Positions 44,352-53,807 of a stretch of 64,000 nucleotides of DNA are shown here, one piece after another. The first letter of the stretch is position 1; each line of letters opens with the position of its first letter. A program made the translations under genes and the position numbers. The stretch comes from Verrucomicrobiota bacterium (GTDB lineage Bacteria > Chlamydiota > Chlamydiia > Chlamydiales > Rhabdochlamydiaceae). The DNA lies in the NCBI GenBank assembly GCA_018240015.1, contig JAFEGJ010000007.1, positions 1 through 64,000 on the forward strand, read 5' to 3'. Below the pieces are notes generated by a model. It did no database searches, was not told the DNA's origin, and worked only from the letters and a program-made list of their open reading frames with translations.

Positions 44352-44401
44352 TTTTGGTCGTTTTACAAGCATAAATTAGCAAAATTTTGGTCGTTTTCCA
44401 A
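44352..44401. repeat. Two 17-bp direct repeats upstream of uvrC
   Basis: TTTTGGTCGTTTTACAA (44352-44368) and TTTTGGTCGTTTTCCAA (44385-44401) differ at one base and are spaced 33 bp apart, about three helical turns, in the gap between uvrC and mutS. They could be a paired protein-binding site controlling uvrC. I see no clear promoter or terminator in the gap. Confidence 0.55.
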
Positions 44402-44415
44402 ATAAAAAGATATTT

Positions 44416-46782
44416 TTAAAAAAGCTCTAGCTGCTTTTCTCTTAAGTTCAAAGGCTGGGCGCCCTGGGCATGGAGCTTAGAAAGGAGATGCTCTGCCCGC
44501 TCAACCACCGGTTTAGGAAGCCCCGCGAGCTTGGCAACATGAATCCCGTAGCTCTTGTCGGCGGCACCCCTCACGATCTTGTGCAGAAAGACGATTCCTT
44601 TAGAGGTTTCCTGTACAGCAACGGAAAGATTGATGGCGCCGGTAATCTCTTCTTCGAGCTGGGTGAGTTCGAGGTAGTGTGTGGCAAAGAGTGTCTTAGC
44701 CCGCTTGCCGGCAGTTGTGAGAAGATACTCCGCGACAGCCCAGGCTATCGCAATGCCATCATAGGTGCTGGTTCCGCGTCCGATTTCATCGAGGATGATG
44801 AGAGAGCGGTCGGTGGCGCTATGCAAAATGCTAGCCGTCTCGGTCATTTCGACCATGAATGTCGATTGACCGCGGGCGAGATCATCGCTGGCACCGATGC
44901 GGCTGAAGAGTTTATCGACGATACCGATGTGAGCGCTTTTAGCCGGTATAAAACTGCCAATTTGGGCCATCAGGGTTAGCAAGGCTACCTGACGGATATA
45001 GGTCGATTTTCCGGCCATATTAGGCCCTGTGATTAGAAGAAGGCGCCTATCCGTGCTCAAAAGCACATCGTTAGAAATGAACTGCTCGCGCAGTTGCGCA
45101 TCTAAAATAGGATGGCGGCCATCGATGATGGTCAAAAGATCTTGGGTGTCCACAGTAGGCCTGACGTAGTGGTGGATGCGTGCGATGGTGGCCAGTGAAA
45201 GGAGGGTGTCTAGCTCAGCGATCTGATGCGCAACTTGCCTAATTGTGGTGGCATGCGCGGCGACTTCTTTTCGCAGTTCATGGAATAGATGAGTTTCTAA
45301 AGCGGCCATGCGGCTTTCAGCAGAGAGGATTTTATGTTCATACTCTTTGAGCTCAGCAGAAGTGTAGCGCTCGCTGCTGACCAAAGTTTGTCTGCGCTGA
45401 AAAGCGTCGCTCATTTTGTCGGACTGTCCCCGGCTGACTTCGATAAAATATCCAAAAGCCGCTGTGAAGCCGACTTTGAGGGTTTTGATGCCAAGTTCTT
45501 CTCGCAGTCTGGCTTGATAGGAAGCCATCCAGGTAACACTCTGAGTTTTTAATCCCCGCAGCTCATCGAGCTCTGCATTAAAACCGGCGCGGAAAATCCC
45601 TCCTTCTGAGAGACGCAAGGGAGGAGCGTCGACGATAGCGGCCTTAATTTTATCTGCCAAAAAGGAAAGATCCGGTAGGGGTGCAAATCCGTGCTTTTCT
45701 GCGCTGCGGGTGATCGCAGGAAGAGGTTCTAAAGAAAAGCGCAGACCGCTTAAGTCTCTGGGCGAGCTGTAGCCAGTTTCGATGCGCATGATCAGGCGCT
45801 CGAGGTCGCGCACTTCTTTGAGCTCGGGGATGTCAGCGGACAGAAGAGATGCGACGCGGTCTTGGCGGGCATGGATTTCCTCAGCGGAAAGAAGAGGGTG
45901 GAGGACCCAGTAGCGAAGGAGCCTTCCGCCCATGGGAGTTACAGTATGATCAAGGTGACCGAGGAGAGATTCTCCCTTGGGATGGAGAGGAAAGACGATC
46001 TCGAGATGGCGCTGCGTAGCGCTATCAATCGCCATAAAACGGGCTGTCTCTTCTTTTTTGATCGATTGAATATGAGAGAGAGGAAGCTGCAGATCTCCTT
46101 GGACGTACATGAACAAAGCTCCCGCGGCGCTGATCGCGGCATTCATGCCAAAAAGTCCGAGCCCATCAAGGGAGTGCAGAGAAAAATGTTTGCACAGCTT
46201 TTCTTGTGCCGTCTGAAGGTTAAAGCACCATTCGTCCTTACGGATGATGAGCGCTCCGTCTAGGGATAATTTGGATTTAGAAGAGACGATGATCTCTTTG
46301 GGCTGGAGCCTCGTGAGCTCATCGTGGAGGGCTTTTTCTCCCTCGACTTCCATCACCCGAAAATCAGCCGTCGACAGATCCAAAATCCCCAGACCGAACA
46401 CATCGTTGATTTGATGGATGCTTACGACGAAATTAGCGGATTTATCGGTGAGGAGGTTAGATTGGATGAGGGTGCCCGGTGTGACCGTGCGGATGATTTC
46501 GCGCTTAACGATCCCTTTAGTGACTTGCGGATCTTCCATTTGCTCCGCGATCGCCACGCGGTAGCCCTTCGCGATCAACTTGTCGATGTAGACTTCGCAC
46601 ATGTGGGCGGGAACACCGGCCATTGGCGTTTCTTGACGCTTGGTTAGGACAAGATCCAGCTCCTTGGATAAAATGGCAGCATCTTCTTCAAACGCCTCAT
46701 AAAAATCGCCGAGTCTAAAAAAAAGGAGAGCGCCTCCACTTTTTTCTTTACACGACTTCCACTGGGCCATCATCGGAGTCAC
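44416..46782 (-). CDS. mutS: DNA mismatch repair protein MutS
   Basis: 788 residues. Mismatch-reading domain I is seen in LLFFRLGDFYEAFEEDA (with the Phe-x-Glu element) and the ATPase in LLITGPNMAGKSTYIRQ (Walker A), STFMVEMTETASIL, ILDEIGRGTSTYDG and the FATHYLEL stretch. It recognises mispairs and recruits repair partners. The start is GTG at 46782, in a GTGA overlap with the upstream small gene; the N-terminus begins directly in domain I, slightly short. The order uvrC-mutS-small gene-dnaG is as in Chlamydia (CT791-CT794, from memory). Confidence 0.96.
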   Translation of the reverse strand: MTPMMAQWKSCKEKSGGALLFFRLGDFYEAFEEDAAILSKELDLVLTKRQETPMAGVPAHMCEVYIDKLIAKGYRVAIAEQMEDPQVTKGIVKREIIRTVTPGTLIQSNLLTDKSANFVVSIHQINDVFGLGILDLSTADFRVMEVEGEKALHDELTRLQPKEIIVSSKSKLSLDGALIIRKDEWCFNLQTAQEKLCKHFSLHSLDGLGLFGMNAAISAAGALFMYVQGDLQLPLSHIQSIKKEETARFMAIDSATQRHLEIVFPLHPKGESLLGHLDHTVTPMGGRLLRYWVLHPLLSAEEIHARQDRVASLLSADIPELKEVRDLERLIMRIETGYSSPRDLSGLRFSLEPLPAITRSAEKHGFAPLPDLSFLADKIKAAIVDAPPLRLSEGGIFRAGFNAELDELRGLKTQSVTWMASYQARLREELGIKTLKVGFTAAFGYFIEVSRGQSDKMSDAFQRRQTLVSSERYTSAELKEYEHKILSAESRMAALETHLFHELRKEVAAHATTIRQVAHQIAELDTLLSLATIARIHHYVRPTVDTQDLLTIIDGRHPILDAQLREQFISNDVLLSTDRRLLLITGPNMAGKSTYIRQVALLTLMAQIGSFIPAKSAHIGIVDKLFSRIGASDDLARGQSTFMVEMTETASILHSATDRSLIILDEIGRGTSTYDGIAIAWAVAEYLLTTAGKRAKTLFATHYLELTQLEEEITGAINLSVAVQETSKGIVFLHKIVRGAADKSYGIHVAKLAGLPKPVVERAEHLLSKLHAQGAQPLNLREKQLELF

Positions 46783-47072
46783 TTATCTTCCTCTTGTAAG
46801 CGCTGGCGTGTAACCTCGATTCTTTTTAAACAAACTTCTGTTAAGCTTTGCAGAGCTTTGAGTTCTTCTTCGAGGGTATCTAAATGTTTAAGGCCTGATT
46901 CTGAAGAAGATGAGAGTAGACGGGATCCTAAATCTTTGCAAGCCTCGGCCGCACCCACTTTCTCAATGGTGGAAAGAAAAGTTTTTTGGATTAACTTCCT
47001 CAGGTTGGCTGGAGAATCATCGGAGCCCATCCCCCAAGTTTCGACGGAAAATGGTTTATTGTAAAGAGGCAA
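46779..47072 (-). CDS. Small helical hypothetical protein between mutS and dnaG
   Basis: 97 residues with the TTG start at 47072, or 83 with ATG 47030. The second option leaves 61 bp to the divergent dnaG start instead of 19, and places GGGGG before the ATG, so it may be the real one. The product is helical and Leu/Glu/Ser-rich (SESGLKHLDTLEEELKALQSL), possibly a coiled coil. Its stop overlaps the GTG of mutS, so translation is coupled. A small gene lies here in C. trachomatis too (CT793, from memory). Function unknown. Confidence 0.65.
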   Translation of the reverse strand: MPLYNKPFSVETWGMGSDDSPANLRKLIQKTFLSTIEKVGAAEACKDLGSRLLSSSSESGLKHLDTLEEELKALQSLTEVCLKRIEVTRQRLQEEDK

Positions 47073-47091
47073 ATGTCTACGATCGGTTTAT

Positions 47092-48858
47092 ATGCCGTTA
47101 TATAAGAAAGAGAGTTTAGAAGAACTAAGACAGAGGATTGATCTCGCTGAAGTCGTTGGTTCCTATGTTCAGCTCAAACGCTCCGGCGCTTCCTATAAGG
47201 CGCTGTGTCCTTTCCATGATGAGAAGACCCCGTCGTTCATGATCCAAAAAGGAGACTCCCACTATCACTGTTTTGGATGCGGAGCGCACGGCGACGCGAT
47301 CGCTTTTTTGATGGGCCATGTGAAGATGAGCTTTACGGAAGCCATCGAGATGCTCGCCGAGCGTTTTGGAGTCGCGCTGGAGCAAGAAGAGACGCGTTCG
47401 CGCGAAGGTCCCACCAAAGGACAACTCAAAGAAGCTCTCGAGCGCGCCAGTCAGTTTTACCATTTTGCGCTCCTGCATACCGAAGAAGGACAAGAAGCGC
47501 TTCTCTATTTATATCAGCGCGGGCTCGATCTCGACTTTATCCAGTTTTTTGAAGTCGGCTATGCACCGCGCGATCGCACGGCATTTCGTAGCGTCATGCA
47601 CGCGCAAAACATTTCCGATGCGGCTCTCGAAGAATCGGGCCTGATTTTAAAAACCGAGCAAGGACGTGTGCGCGACTTCTTTTTTCATCGCATTACGTTC
47701 CCCATCCGCGATGCCACGGGCGCCGTAATCGGATTTTCCGCACGCAAATTTAAAGAAGAGACCGGCGGCGGTAAATATATCAACACGCCCGAGACGTCAC
47801 TCTTTAAGAAATCGCGCGTTCTCTTTGGTCTAAGCTACTCCCGCAAACGGATCGCCAAAGAACGCAAAGCCATCATCGTCGAAGGACAGATCGATGCTCT
47901 CAAACTGATTTCTGCGGGCTTTGACATGACCGTCGCAGGTTTGGGTACGGCTTTTGGAGAGCAACACGTGCAAGAACTTGTGCAGCTCGGGGTTACACAA
48001 GTATTTCTTGCTATGGATGGCGACAATGCAGGGCGCGAAGCGACGGTTAAAATCGGACTTCTCTTCCAAAAGCGCGGCATTGAAGTTTTTGTTCTCAAGC
48101 TGCCCGAAGGGCAAGATCCCGATACCCTCCTGCGCGAAGAGGGTCCGCACCATTTCGCCAAACTCCTCCAACACCCCAGTGAATTTTTACCTTTTTGGAT
48201 CGAACATCTCTCCAAGCGCTACGACATCCATTCCGCAGCAGGAAAAAATAGCCTCGTTCAAGAAATTGTGGAAGCCGTGCGCACATGGGACCATCCCGTC
48301 CATGTCCATGAGACACTCAAAAAACTAGCCCATCTCACAGATCTTCCTGAGACGGCTATCGGCATCGAGTCCACCACCAACATTCCGTTAACTAAAACCG
48401 GCCATATCACTCCCTGGGGCATCGATCCGCACCGTATCTTGGAGACGGATCTGCTCCGCTGGCTCCTCCTTGCTGGAGACGCTGTCCCACGCGTTCTTCA
48501 AATTGCCCGCCTTAACCTCCAAGAAAATCATTTCCGTATCGACATATGTCGCCGTCTTTACGGTCACATCTTAGCGCAGGGCACAGCCTCCGATCTCCTC
48601 GCACTGGGGGCAGTGTTTGATCGGCCCGAAGAACAAACGTTTCTCTCCGACATCCTACAGAAAAAAGTGAACCTGCAAAAGGCTGAAGAGGGGATGATTG
48701 AGACTGTGCGTAAAATCTTGCAGCGCGACTGGATGGAGCAGCGTGAAGCAATCAAGCTGCAGCTACACACCGGCAAACTTGAAGAGGAAGAGGCACTGGA
48801 GCTGGCCCGCCAGTTCGATGCCCTGAAGAAGCAGATGCCTGAAGTACAGTTGCCATGA
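47092..48858 (+). CDS. dnaG: DNA primase
   Basis: 588 residues. The CHC2 zinc ribbon has C39, H42, C60 and C63 (CPFHDEKTPSF, HCFGCG); the TOPRIM domain follows with IIVEGQIDALKLI and FLAMDGDNAGREAT, whose acidic residues bind Mg. The C-terminal DnaB-binding region is present. It lays RNA primers for replication forks. The gene is divergent from the small mutS-linked gene and overlaps the DCC-family gene by 4 bp. No strong ribosome-binding site before the ATG. Confidence 0.95.
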   Translation: MPLYKKESLEELRQRIDLAEVVGSYVQLKRSGASYKALCPFHDEKTPSFMIQKGDSHYHCFGCGAHGDAIAFLMGHVKMSFTEAIEMLAERFGVALEQEETRSREGPTKGQLKEALERASQFYHFALLHTEEGQEALLYLYQRGLDLDFIQFFEVGYAPRDRTAFRSVMHAQNISDAALEESGLILKTEQGRVRDFFFHRITFPIRDATGAVIGFSARKFKEETGGGKYINTPETSLFKKSRVLFGLSYSRKRIAKERKAIIVEGQIDALKLISAGFDMTVAGLGTAFGEQHVQELVQLGVTQVFLAMDGDNAGREATVKIGLLFQKRGIEVFVLKLPEGQDPDTLLREEGPHHFAKLLQHPSEFLPFWIEHLSKRYDIHSAAGKNSLVQEIVEAVRTWDHPVHVHETLKKLAHLTDLPETAIGIESTTNIPLTKTGHITPWGIDPHRILETDLLRWLLLAGDAVPRVLQIARLNLQENHFRIDICRRLYGHILAQGTASDLLALGAVFDRPEEQTFLSDILQKKVNLQKAEEGMIETVRKILQRDWMEQREAIKLQLHTGKLEEEEALELARQFDALKKQMPEVQLP

Positions 48859-49136
48859 ACACGATTTTCTATGACGCTTCATGCTCGCTATGCCAGCGCT
48901 CCGTGGCATGGATTAAACAGCGTGACAAACACCATATTTTTGCGTTTGAGCCACTAAAAAAAGAGACAGATTCACTGATTTTAGTGGAAGGAAAGAAGAA
49001 GTGGATCCGCGGACGCGCGGTCATGCGTATTTTGTGGCTACTCGGTGGGAAGTGGAAGCTAGTTGGGTGGCTCTATGTTGTGCCGTTCGTCGATTTTTTT
49101 TACAGACTTGTGGCGCGCCATAGGCGGCTATTTTGA
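48855..49136 (+). CDS. DCC-family (DUF393) thiol-disulfide oxidoreductase-like protein
   Basis: 93 residues, a little short for the family. The defining DxxCxxC motif is present as YDASCSLCQRSVAWI near the N-terminus. The middle strand-helix part follows the thioredoxin-like DCC fold, and the end (WLYVVPFVDFFYRLVARHRRLF) is hydrophobic then basic. Such proteins probably take part in thiol redox chemistry; the partner is unknown. The ATG overlaps the dnaG stop (ATGA), so expression is tied to primase. Convergent with the next gene through two hairpins. Confidence 0.82.
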   Translation: MNTIFYDASCSLCQRSVAWIKQRDKHHIFAFEPLKKETDSLILVEGKKKWIRGRAVMRILWLLGGKWKLVGWLYVVPFVDFFYRLVARHRRLF

Positions 49137-49150
49137 ATGAAGAAGCCCTC

Positions 49151-49175
49151 AACTGTACGAAGAAATCGTACAGTT
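49151..49175 (+). terminator. Hairpin after the dnaG-DCC unit
   Basis: Perfect 10-bp stem AACTGTACGA / TCGTACAGTT with a 5-base loop. No T-run follows on the plus strand, so it is either a weak terminator or part of a pair with the next hairpin. Confidence 0.55.
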
Positions 49176-49190
49176 GCCATGTTTGTCCCA

Positions 49191-49213
49191 GTTGTACGAA
49201 AAAATCGTACAAC
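49191..49213 (-). terminator. Second hairpin, near-copy of the first
   Basis: Perfect 9-bp stem GTTGTACGA / TCGTACAAC with an AAAAA loop. It shares the TGTACGA core with the hairpin 40 bp to the left, so the two may have arisen by duplication. On the minus strand the first hairpin follows it, between convergent genes. Confidence 0.5.
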
Positions 49214-49220
49214 CGAAATT

Positions 49221-50552
49221 TTATGATTTAGTAGCAGGTTCTTCTTTCGCTTTTTGTAAGCATTCCAGCAGCAGTTTACCAATTTCGAGAATTGCTTGTT
49301 TTTGCTCTTTAGAGACGCTCGAAGGCAGTTTTTTTTCCAGATAGTCTTGATGGACGATAAGGGCCTTTTTATTAAAAAAACCTCGGGGTTTTTCAGCGGT
49401 AGATCCCAAAATCTGTTGAGCTGAGGAATTTACTTTTAGAGCAGATACGATATCTCGAAAATCTGATAGCTCCGAGAGATTTTCTAAATTGGCCAACTTC
49501 AACTCAGCTTGGATTTTTTCATAAGTGCTCTTTATATAAATACCCCAAGGTGTCTGAGGTTGTGCTACTGGCTTTCGACAAAAATAATCTCGCGTTTCAC
49601 CTTCTGTGTAGGGAAAACGTACATCGATATGAGATTGTTCTATGAAAGGACTTAAAAATCCTCCAAGCATATCTTGCATTTGATAAGCCTGCTGAAGATT
49701 AGAAGTTGTTTCATCGTAGAGTTCCTGAGCGCTTTCCAGTTCGTCGATATGGTTTTGGCAAAATTCGGGAGTTGGATGCTCTAGCTTTAGATCTTGCCAG
49801 GTTTTGATGCGTTTTATAATTGAGATGACATTCGGTGGGTATTCAAAGAAGAGATTGTAATTTTCAGGAAGCCTAGATTGGATTTGGTTAATTTCTGTGA
49901 GTAAGAAGTGAGCGGCCTTTTTATGCACGTCAAACAACCATCCTTTTTGATTTGCAAAGTCCTCTTGATCTTTTTGAAGGTCGTAAGGAAGAAATTCTCT
50001 CTTTTTATCCACAATACCAAACTCTCTGCGCAGATAAATGGACTTAAAAAGAGGAACGCGTTCATTTTTTCCAGCAAAAAGGGCCACACCTTTGGCGCGA
50101 CTTGCGGCGGCAGTGACGGTTACTAAAGCCAGCAAATAAAACAAACGAGAGTTTCGTTGATAGATATTGTACCAAGGAAGGCCGATACACAGTGCGATCT
50201 TGAGGTCGTTAAAAAATGAGCGGGTGTGATGCTCAACTTTTTCCCATACAGAGGTGCCTCTCCAATATTTCAGAGCATACACAGTGATAGCCAGACCATG
50301 CCAGAGGATTCCGATGGGGGCGACGAAGATGCCGATCAAAGCAAGAGCAAAAATCCGTGCCACATAGCGCACAATTGTTTTTAGCACAGGGTAGTTTGTG
50401 TTGATAAGCTTTGCATTAAGGAGGTCGATGTTTGAGAGGGTTTCTGAAAGAGATTCTTGGGGGTCCACGGCTCGTTGCTCACATTGAGAGGGATAGAGCC
50501 AGTCAGAGGACATCACTTGCTTGAAGGCATACAGAGAAAAAGAAGATTCCAT
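49221..50552 (-). CDS. Membrane-anchored hypothetical protein, candidate inclusion-membrane protein
   Basis: 443 residues, unknown family. A polar N-terminus (1-58) is followed by a long hydrophobic hairpin at about 60-95 (RIFALALIGIFVAPIGILWH then LAITVYALKYW), a shorter one near 115-127 and another near 137-150, then a 290-residue polar, helical C-terminus. The first pair of segments resembles the bilobed membrane domain of Inc proteins. No signal peptide is seen. The C-terminal part carries LSELSDFRDIVSAL, similar in style to short motifs in the other orphan proteins here. It ends at the double hairpin and is followed upstream by the U-box-like gene. Candidate effector by layout only. Confidence 0.6.
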   Translation of the reverse strand: MESSFSLYAFKQVMSSDWLYPSQCEQRAVDPQESLSETLSNIDLLNAKLINTNYPVLKTIVRYVARIFALALIGIFVAPIGILWHGLAITVYALKYWRGTSVWEKVEHHTRSFFNDLKIALCIGLPWYNIYQRNSRLFYLLALVTVTAAASRAKGVALFAGKNERVPLFKSIYLRREFGIVDKKREFLPYDLQKDQEDFANQKGWLFDVHKKAAHFLLTEINQIQSRLPENYNLFFEYPPNVISIIKRIKTWQDLKLEHPTPEFCQNHIDELESAQELYDETTSNLQQAYQMQDMLGGFLSPFIEQSHIDVRFPYTEGETRDYFCRKPVAQPQTPWGIYIKSTYEKIQAELKLANLENLSELSDFRDIVSALKVNSSAQQILGSTAEKPRGFFNKKALIVHQDYLEKKLPSSVSKEQKQAILEIGKLLLECLQKAKEEPATKS

Positions 50553-50592
50553 AGATTTTTCGAAAAAAATCTAACAGAACGGGTTGAAGAAA

Positions 50593-52338
50593 TCAACCTT
50601 CGTCGTCGCTATTTGCTTCGACGACGTCTATGACCATTTGGATCATAGTCTTGCCAAGATTTTGCGCCCAACCAGAGAGTGCTTTATGTTTTAGGGAAAG
50701 TTCCCAAAGGAGGTGGCCTGGGGTTATTGGTTGATTGCTCGAAGATAAAACTTTAGATAATAAAAGCGAGAAATTGGCGGCAAAGAAAACATCGCCCGTC
50801 AGTGATGGATTCGGATTGAGTTGAGGTCCAAGGGGGGTATCATCGACCGAGGGAAAGGGAGCTACCCCAAAGTGTTGATTTTTCGATTTTTGGACAAACG
50901 AATATTCGACGTGATTAAAACAATAGGCTTCTAACATTCCTGGGTTATCAATGCCGAGCTTTTTGGAAACATCTACGATGAAGTTCATTCTCTCAGAGTA
51001 GGTAAGGGCTCGATTTTCTACAGGATGTAGTATTTCATCATCATCATTCACGGTCCTCGAGAGCATTGTACGTAAACAGCTGGTCAGCGTGAGAACATAG
51101 TTTCCGATGCTGATGATATGAGGTGCATTCAGTTGATCCAAAGGTATTTCATCCAAAGTGATAGGATCCAAAAGGGTATTTCCTTCTTGCTGATTCAAGA
51201 AAAATGAAGGGACTATTTTTCTTTGAATCGGAATGATTCTTTCATAGCAAGGCCAGCAATTGTATTTTTTTGAGAATTGAATGCGCGTGTTGCAGGAGGG
51301 AGCTAAAAGTATGTCTCCATTATTTGCTACAAGAGCATTTAGATAGAAGATGTCTTGCATGAAACCTCTTTTCATCATGTCAGCGACAGGGGGAAAGGCG
51401 TCTTCAAACTCAACGCCGGGAACATTTAGCTTCAGCTTCTCTCTCGCTTGTTCATTGACAGGACATATTCCCCAAAATATGAAAGATTTTTTATCGGCAA
51501 AGTCTTTTAGTGGATCTGGAGCTTTTAGCTGGAGTCCTTTGCATTCTTCCTGATGGAGAAGGACATCGAAAAACTTGTTGTCATACGTTTTAAGAATGGG
51601 GCGCTGGAGTAATTCGCAGATTTGTGGAGTATTGAGTAGGGTCTCAAATTGCCTCCAAATCTGAGGAGTTAAAATTCGAATGCGGGCAGGTTTCATACAA
51701 GAGAAAAGTTGCTCTGCATTGATCAAAAAGATCAAATCGGACTTATCCGTGATTAATTGAAGAACATTTAAGCGCTTCGGATCGCAAAGGGTTTGTTCTA
51801 ATAGATAGGAGTCGTCAATAGAAAGGCAAAGACTCAGTTCAGCAATGAGTTGGACTTGTTCCAATTGCGTTAAAGGTCGCTTTTCTATGGGGTGTTCAAG
51901 CTGCGCGCATGGAGTCTTTTTGAGATAGTGCAGTAAAAGAGAATCTACATGAAAAGCATAGTTGCCAATAAAAAGGGCCTTTTTGGTCCTCAAATCGTCG
52001 GGTGTGATGTTTTTATGAGTAAGGGGGTCTTGGCAGAAAGCGGCTCGTTCACTGGAAGGAATTATTTTAATTTTATCGCATTTCTGTGAAACAATAAATT
52101 GAGCATTAGAAGAAGAGCCATCTAAATCAGCTGTTATTTTTCCTGGGAGGAGGAATTCTCTTAAGGGAGTTAAGAGAGCCGCCCGGGCCGCATCTAGAAC
52201 TAATCTATGAATAGAAATAACGCGGTCTTGCAAGATAACTGATTGGCGTTGCTTGTCATTATCTTCTGAGATAGCTCCCCAATAAATAATAGATTGGTTG
52301 TTTGCGTAATCATTAACTGGTGTGTATTTGTTTGTCAT
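50593..52338 (-). CDS. Duplicated protein with two U-box-like segments, candidate ubiquitin-ligase effector
   Basis: 581 residues. The two halves are copies: units begin at about 8 (DYANNQSIIYWG) and 278 (DFADKKSFIFWG). Each holds a segment that starts DP[LI]T (CQDPLTHKNI at 102, LLDPITLDEI at 389) and ends HP[IV]E[KN]R[PA]LT about 45 residues later, with hydrophobic and IGNY residues between. That spacing and the DPIT/P...LT ends match the core of U-box E3 ligase domains, which lack zinc. If right, the protein would recruit a host E2 enzyme. The remaining 100 residues are helical (FSLLLSKVLSSS). No signal peptide is seen. The U-box call is by eye and needs a profile search. Confidence 0.5.
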   Translation of the reverse strand: MTNKYTPVNDYANNQSIIYWGAISEDNDKQRQSVILQDRVISIHRLVLDAARAALLTPLREFLLPGKITADLDGSSSNAQFIVSQKCDKIKIIPSSERAAFCQDPLTHKNITPDDLRTKKALFIGNYAFHVDSLLLHYLKKTPCAQLEHPIEKRPLTQLEQVQLIAELSLCLSIDDSYLLEQTLCDPKRLNVLQLITDKSDLIFLINAEQLFSCMKPARIRILTPQIWRQFETLLNTPQICELLQRPILKTYDNKFFDVLLHQEECKGLQLKAPDPLKDFADKKSFIFWGICPVNEQAREKLKLNVPGVEFEDAFPPVADMMKRGFMQDIFYLNALVANNGDILLAPSCNTRIQFSKKYNCWPCYERIIPIQRKIVPSFFLNQQEGNTLLDPITLDEIPLDQLNAPHIISIGNYVLTLTSCLRTMLSRTVNDDDEILHPVENRALTYSERMNFIVDVSKKLGIDNPGMLEAYCFNHVEYSFVQKSKNQHFGVAPFPSVDDTPLGPQLNPNPSLTGDVFFAANFSLLLSKVLSSSNQPITPGHLLWELSLKHKALSGWAQNLGKTMIQMVIDVVEANSDDEG

Positions 52339-52430
52339 AATGCAGCAATTTTAAATAGGTTGGCATTAGATTTCTATTAAAAAATAGCTAAGATATCTCT
52401 TTGAAAAGCAAACACTTAAATGCGAAATTC

Positions 52431-53807
52431 TTACGAAGAAAAATAATTTTTTACAAACAAGCTTAATTCTTGAACGGCGATTCTCTCCTGCTTCATCGTG
52501 TCGCGCATCCGGACTGTAACGGTCTCCGTAGCCCCTTCAAAGGTGTCAAAATCGACGGTGATGCAAAGAGGTGTTCCGATCTCGTCGTTGCGGCGGTACC
52601 CTTTACCGATGTTGCCCGTATCCTCATAGCGGATCCGGCCGATGCCGAGTTTTTGGAGTTGGTTTTTGATTTCTTTGGCTTTGGCGACGATTTTTTCATT
52701 GTTGCGAGCGAGGGGGATGACGGCAGCTTTGACGGGAGCTAGATGCGGGCGAATTTTAAGGACGACGCGCTCTTCACCGTTCTCTAGCTTCTCTTTGGTA
52801 TAGGCATTGCAGAGGATCGCGAGAATGCCGCGATCAACACCGGCCGATGGTTCTACGACAAAGGGAATGGTGAACTTCTTCGTTTCAGGATCGAGGAGGC
52901 CGAGTTTAGCATTGGAGTCTTCATTGGGTTTTACTTTTGCCACGAGGCTAAATTCTTCTTGGGCCTTGGTGTGAGAGCCGAGGTCGAAATCGGTGCGGTT
53001 GGCGATGCCTTCGAGCTCTTCAAGTCCGTGGGGAAATTGATAGAGAATATCGACGGTGGCTTTGGAGTAGTGGGCTAGCTCCTCGGGTTTTTGCCACTGG
53101 AGCTGGAGGCGATCAGGGGATAGACCTTGCTCTATCCACCAAGAAAGGCGCGTATCGACCCATTTTTTGTGCCATTCTTCGTCGGTCCCCGGTTCGACAA
53201 AAAATTCGAGTTCCATCTGCTCGAACTCCCGGACGCGGAAGATAAAATTCCGGGGAGTGATCTCGTTGCGGAATGCTTTTCCCATTTGGGCGATACCGAA
53301 GGGGAGTTTGCGCGCAGTGACATCGACGATGTTTTTGAAATTCATGAAGATGGCCTGAGCGGTTTCAGGGCGCAGATAGGCAAAGCTGCTGCCATCGTCG
53401 ACAGGGCCAAGGTTCGTGCGGAACATGAGGTTGAAATGGCGCGGAGGTGTTAAGTCTTTCGATCCGCAGTTGTCGCACTTGCCACCGACGATGTGGTCGG
53501 CGCGCATGCGGTGTTTGCAAGCTTTACAATCGACTAAGGGATCGGTAAAAGTCTCTTCGTGGCCCGAGTGTTTGAGAGCTAGGCGATGGGTGACGATCGC
53601 GGCGTCGATTCCTTCGATATCATCGCGCTCATAGACCATCGATTTCCACCAAGCCGCTTTGAGGTTGTTTTTAAGCTCAACGCCAAAAGGGCCATAGTCG
53701 TAGATGCCCTGAAGTCCGCCGTAGATGTCAGAGCTTTGGAAAATGAAGCCGCGTCTTTTGCAAAAAGCGACGATCTCTTCGAGTAAAACTTGTTTTTCTT
53801 GTGCCAT
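52431..53807 (-). CDS. glyS: Glycyl-tRNA synthetase, alpha2 (single-chain) type
   Basis: 458 residues. Class II motifs: motif 1 region [14 protein letters not shown], motif 2 [21 protein letters not shown] and motif 3 [11 protein letters not shown] zinc ribbon ([12 protein letters not shown]) and the C-terminal anticodon-binding domain are present. This is the dimeric alpha2 type used by eukaryotes, archaea and some bacteria. As I recall, C. trachomatis carries a fused alpha-beta type, glyQ/CT796, at this position near dnaG, so the enzyme here would be a different form. It charges tRNA-Gly. The upstream 179 bp hold no other gene. Confidence 0.93.
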   Translation of the reverse strand: MAQEKQVLLEEIVAFCKRRGFIFQSSDIYGGLQGIYDYGPFGVELKNNLKAAWWKSMVYERDDIEGIDAAIVTHRLALKHSGHEETFTDPLVDCKACKHRMRADHIVGGKCDNCGSKDLTPPRHFNLMFRTNLGPVDDGSSFAYLRPETAQAIFMNFKNIVDVTARKLPFGIAQMGKAFRNEITPRNFIFRVREFEQMELEFFVEPGTDEEWHKKWVDTRLSWWIEQGLSPDRLQLQWQKPEELAHYSKATVDILYQFPHGLEELEGIANRTDFDLGSHTKAQEEFSLVAKVKPNEDSNAKLGLLDPETKKFTIPFVVEPSAGVDRGILAILCNAYTKEKLENGEERVVLKIRPHLAPVKAAVIPLARNNEKIVAKAKEIKNQLQKLGIGRIRYEDTGNIGKGYRRNDEIGTPLCITVDFDTFEGATETVTVRMRDTMKQERIAVQELSLFVKNYFSS

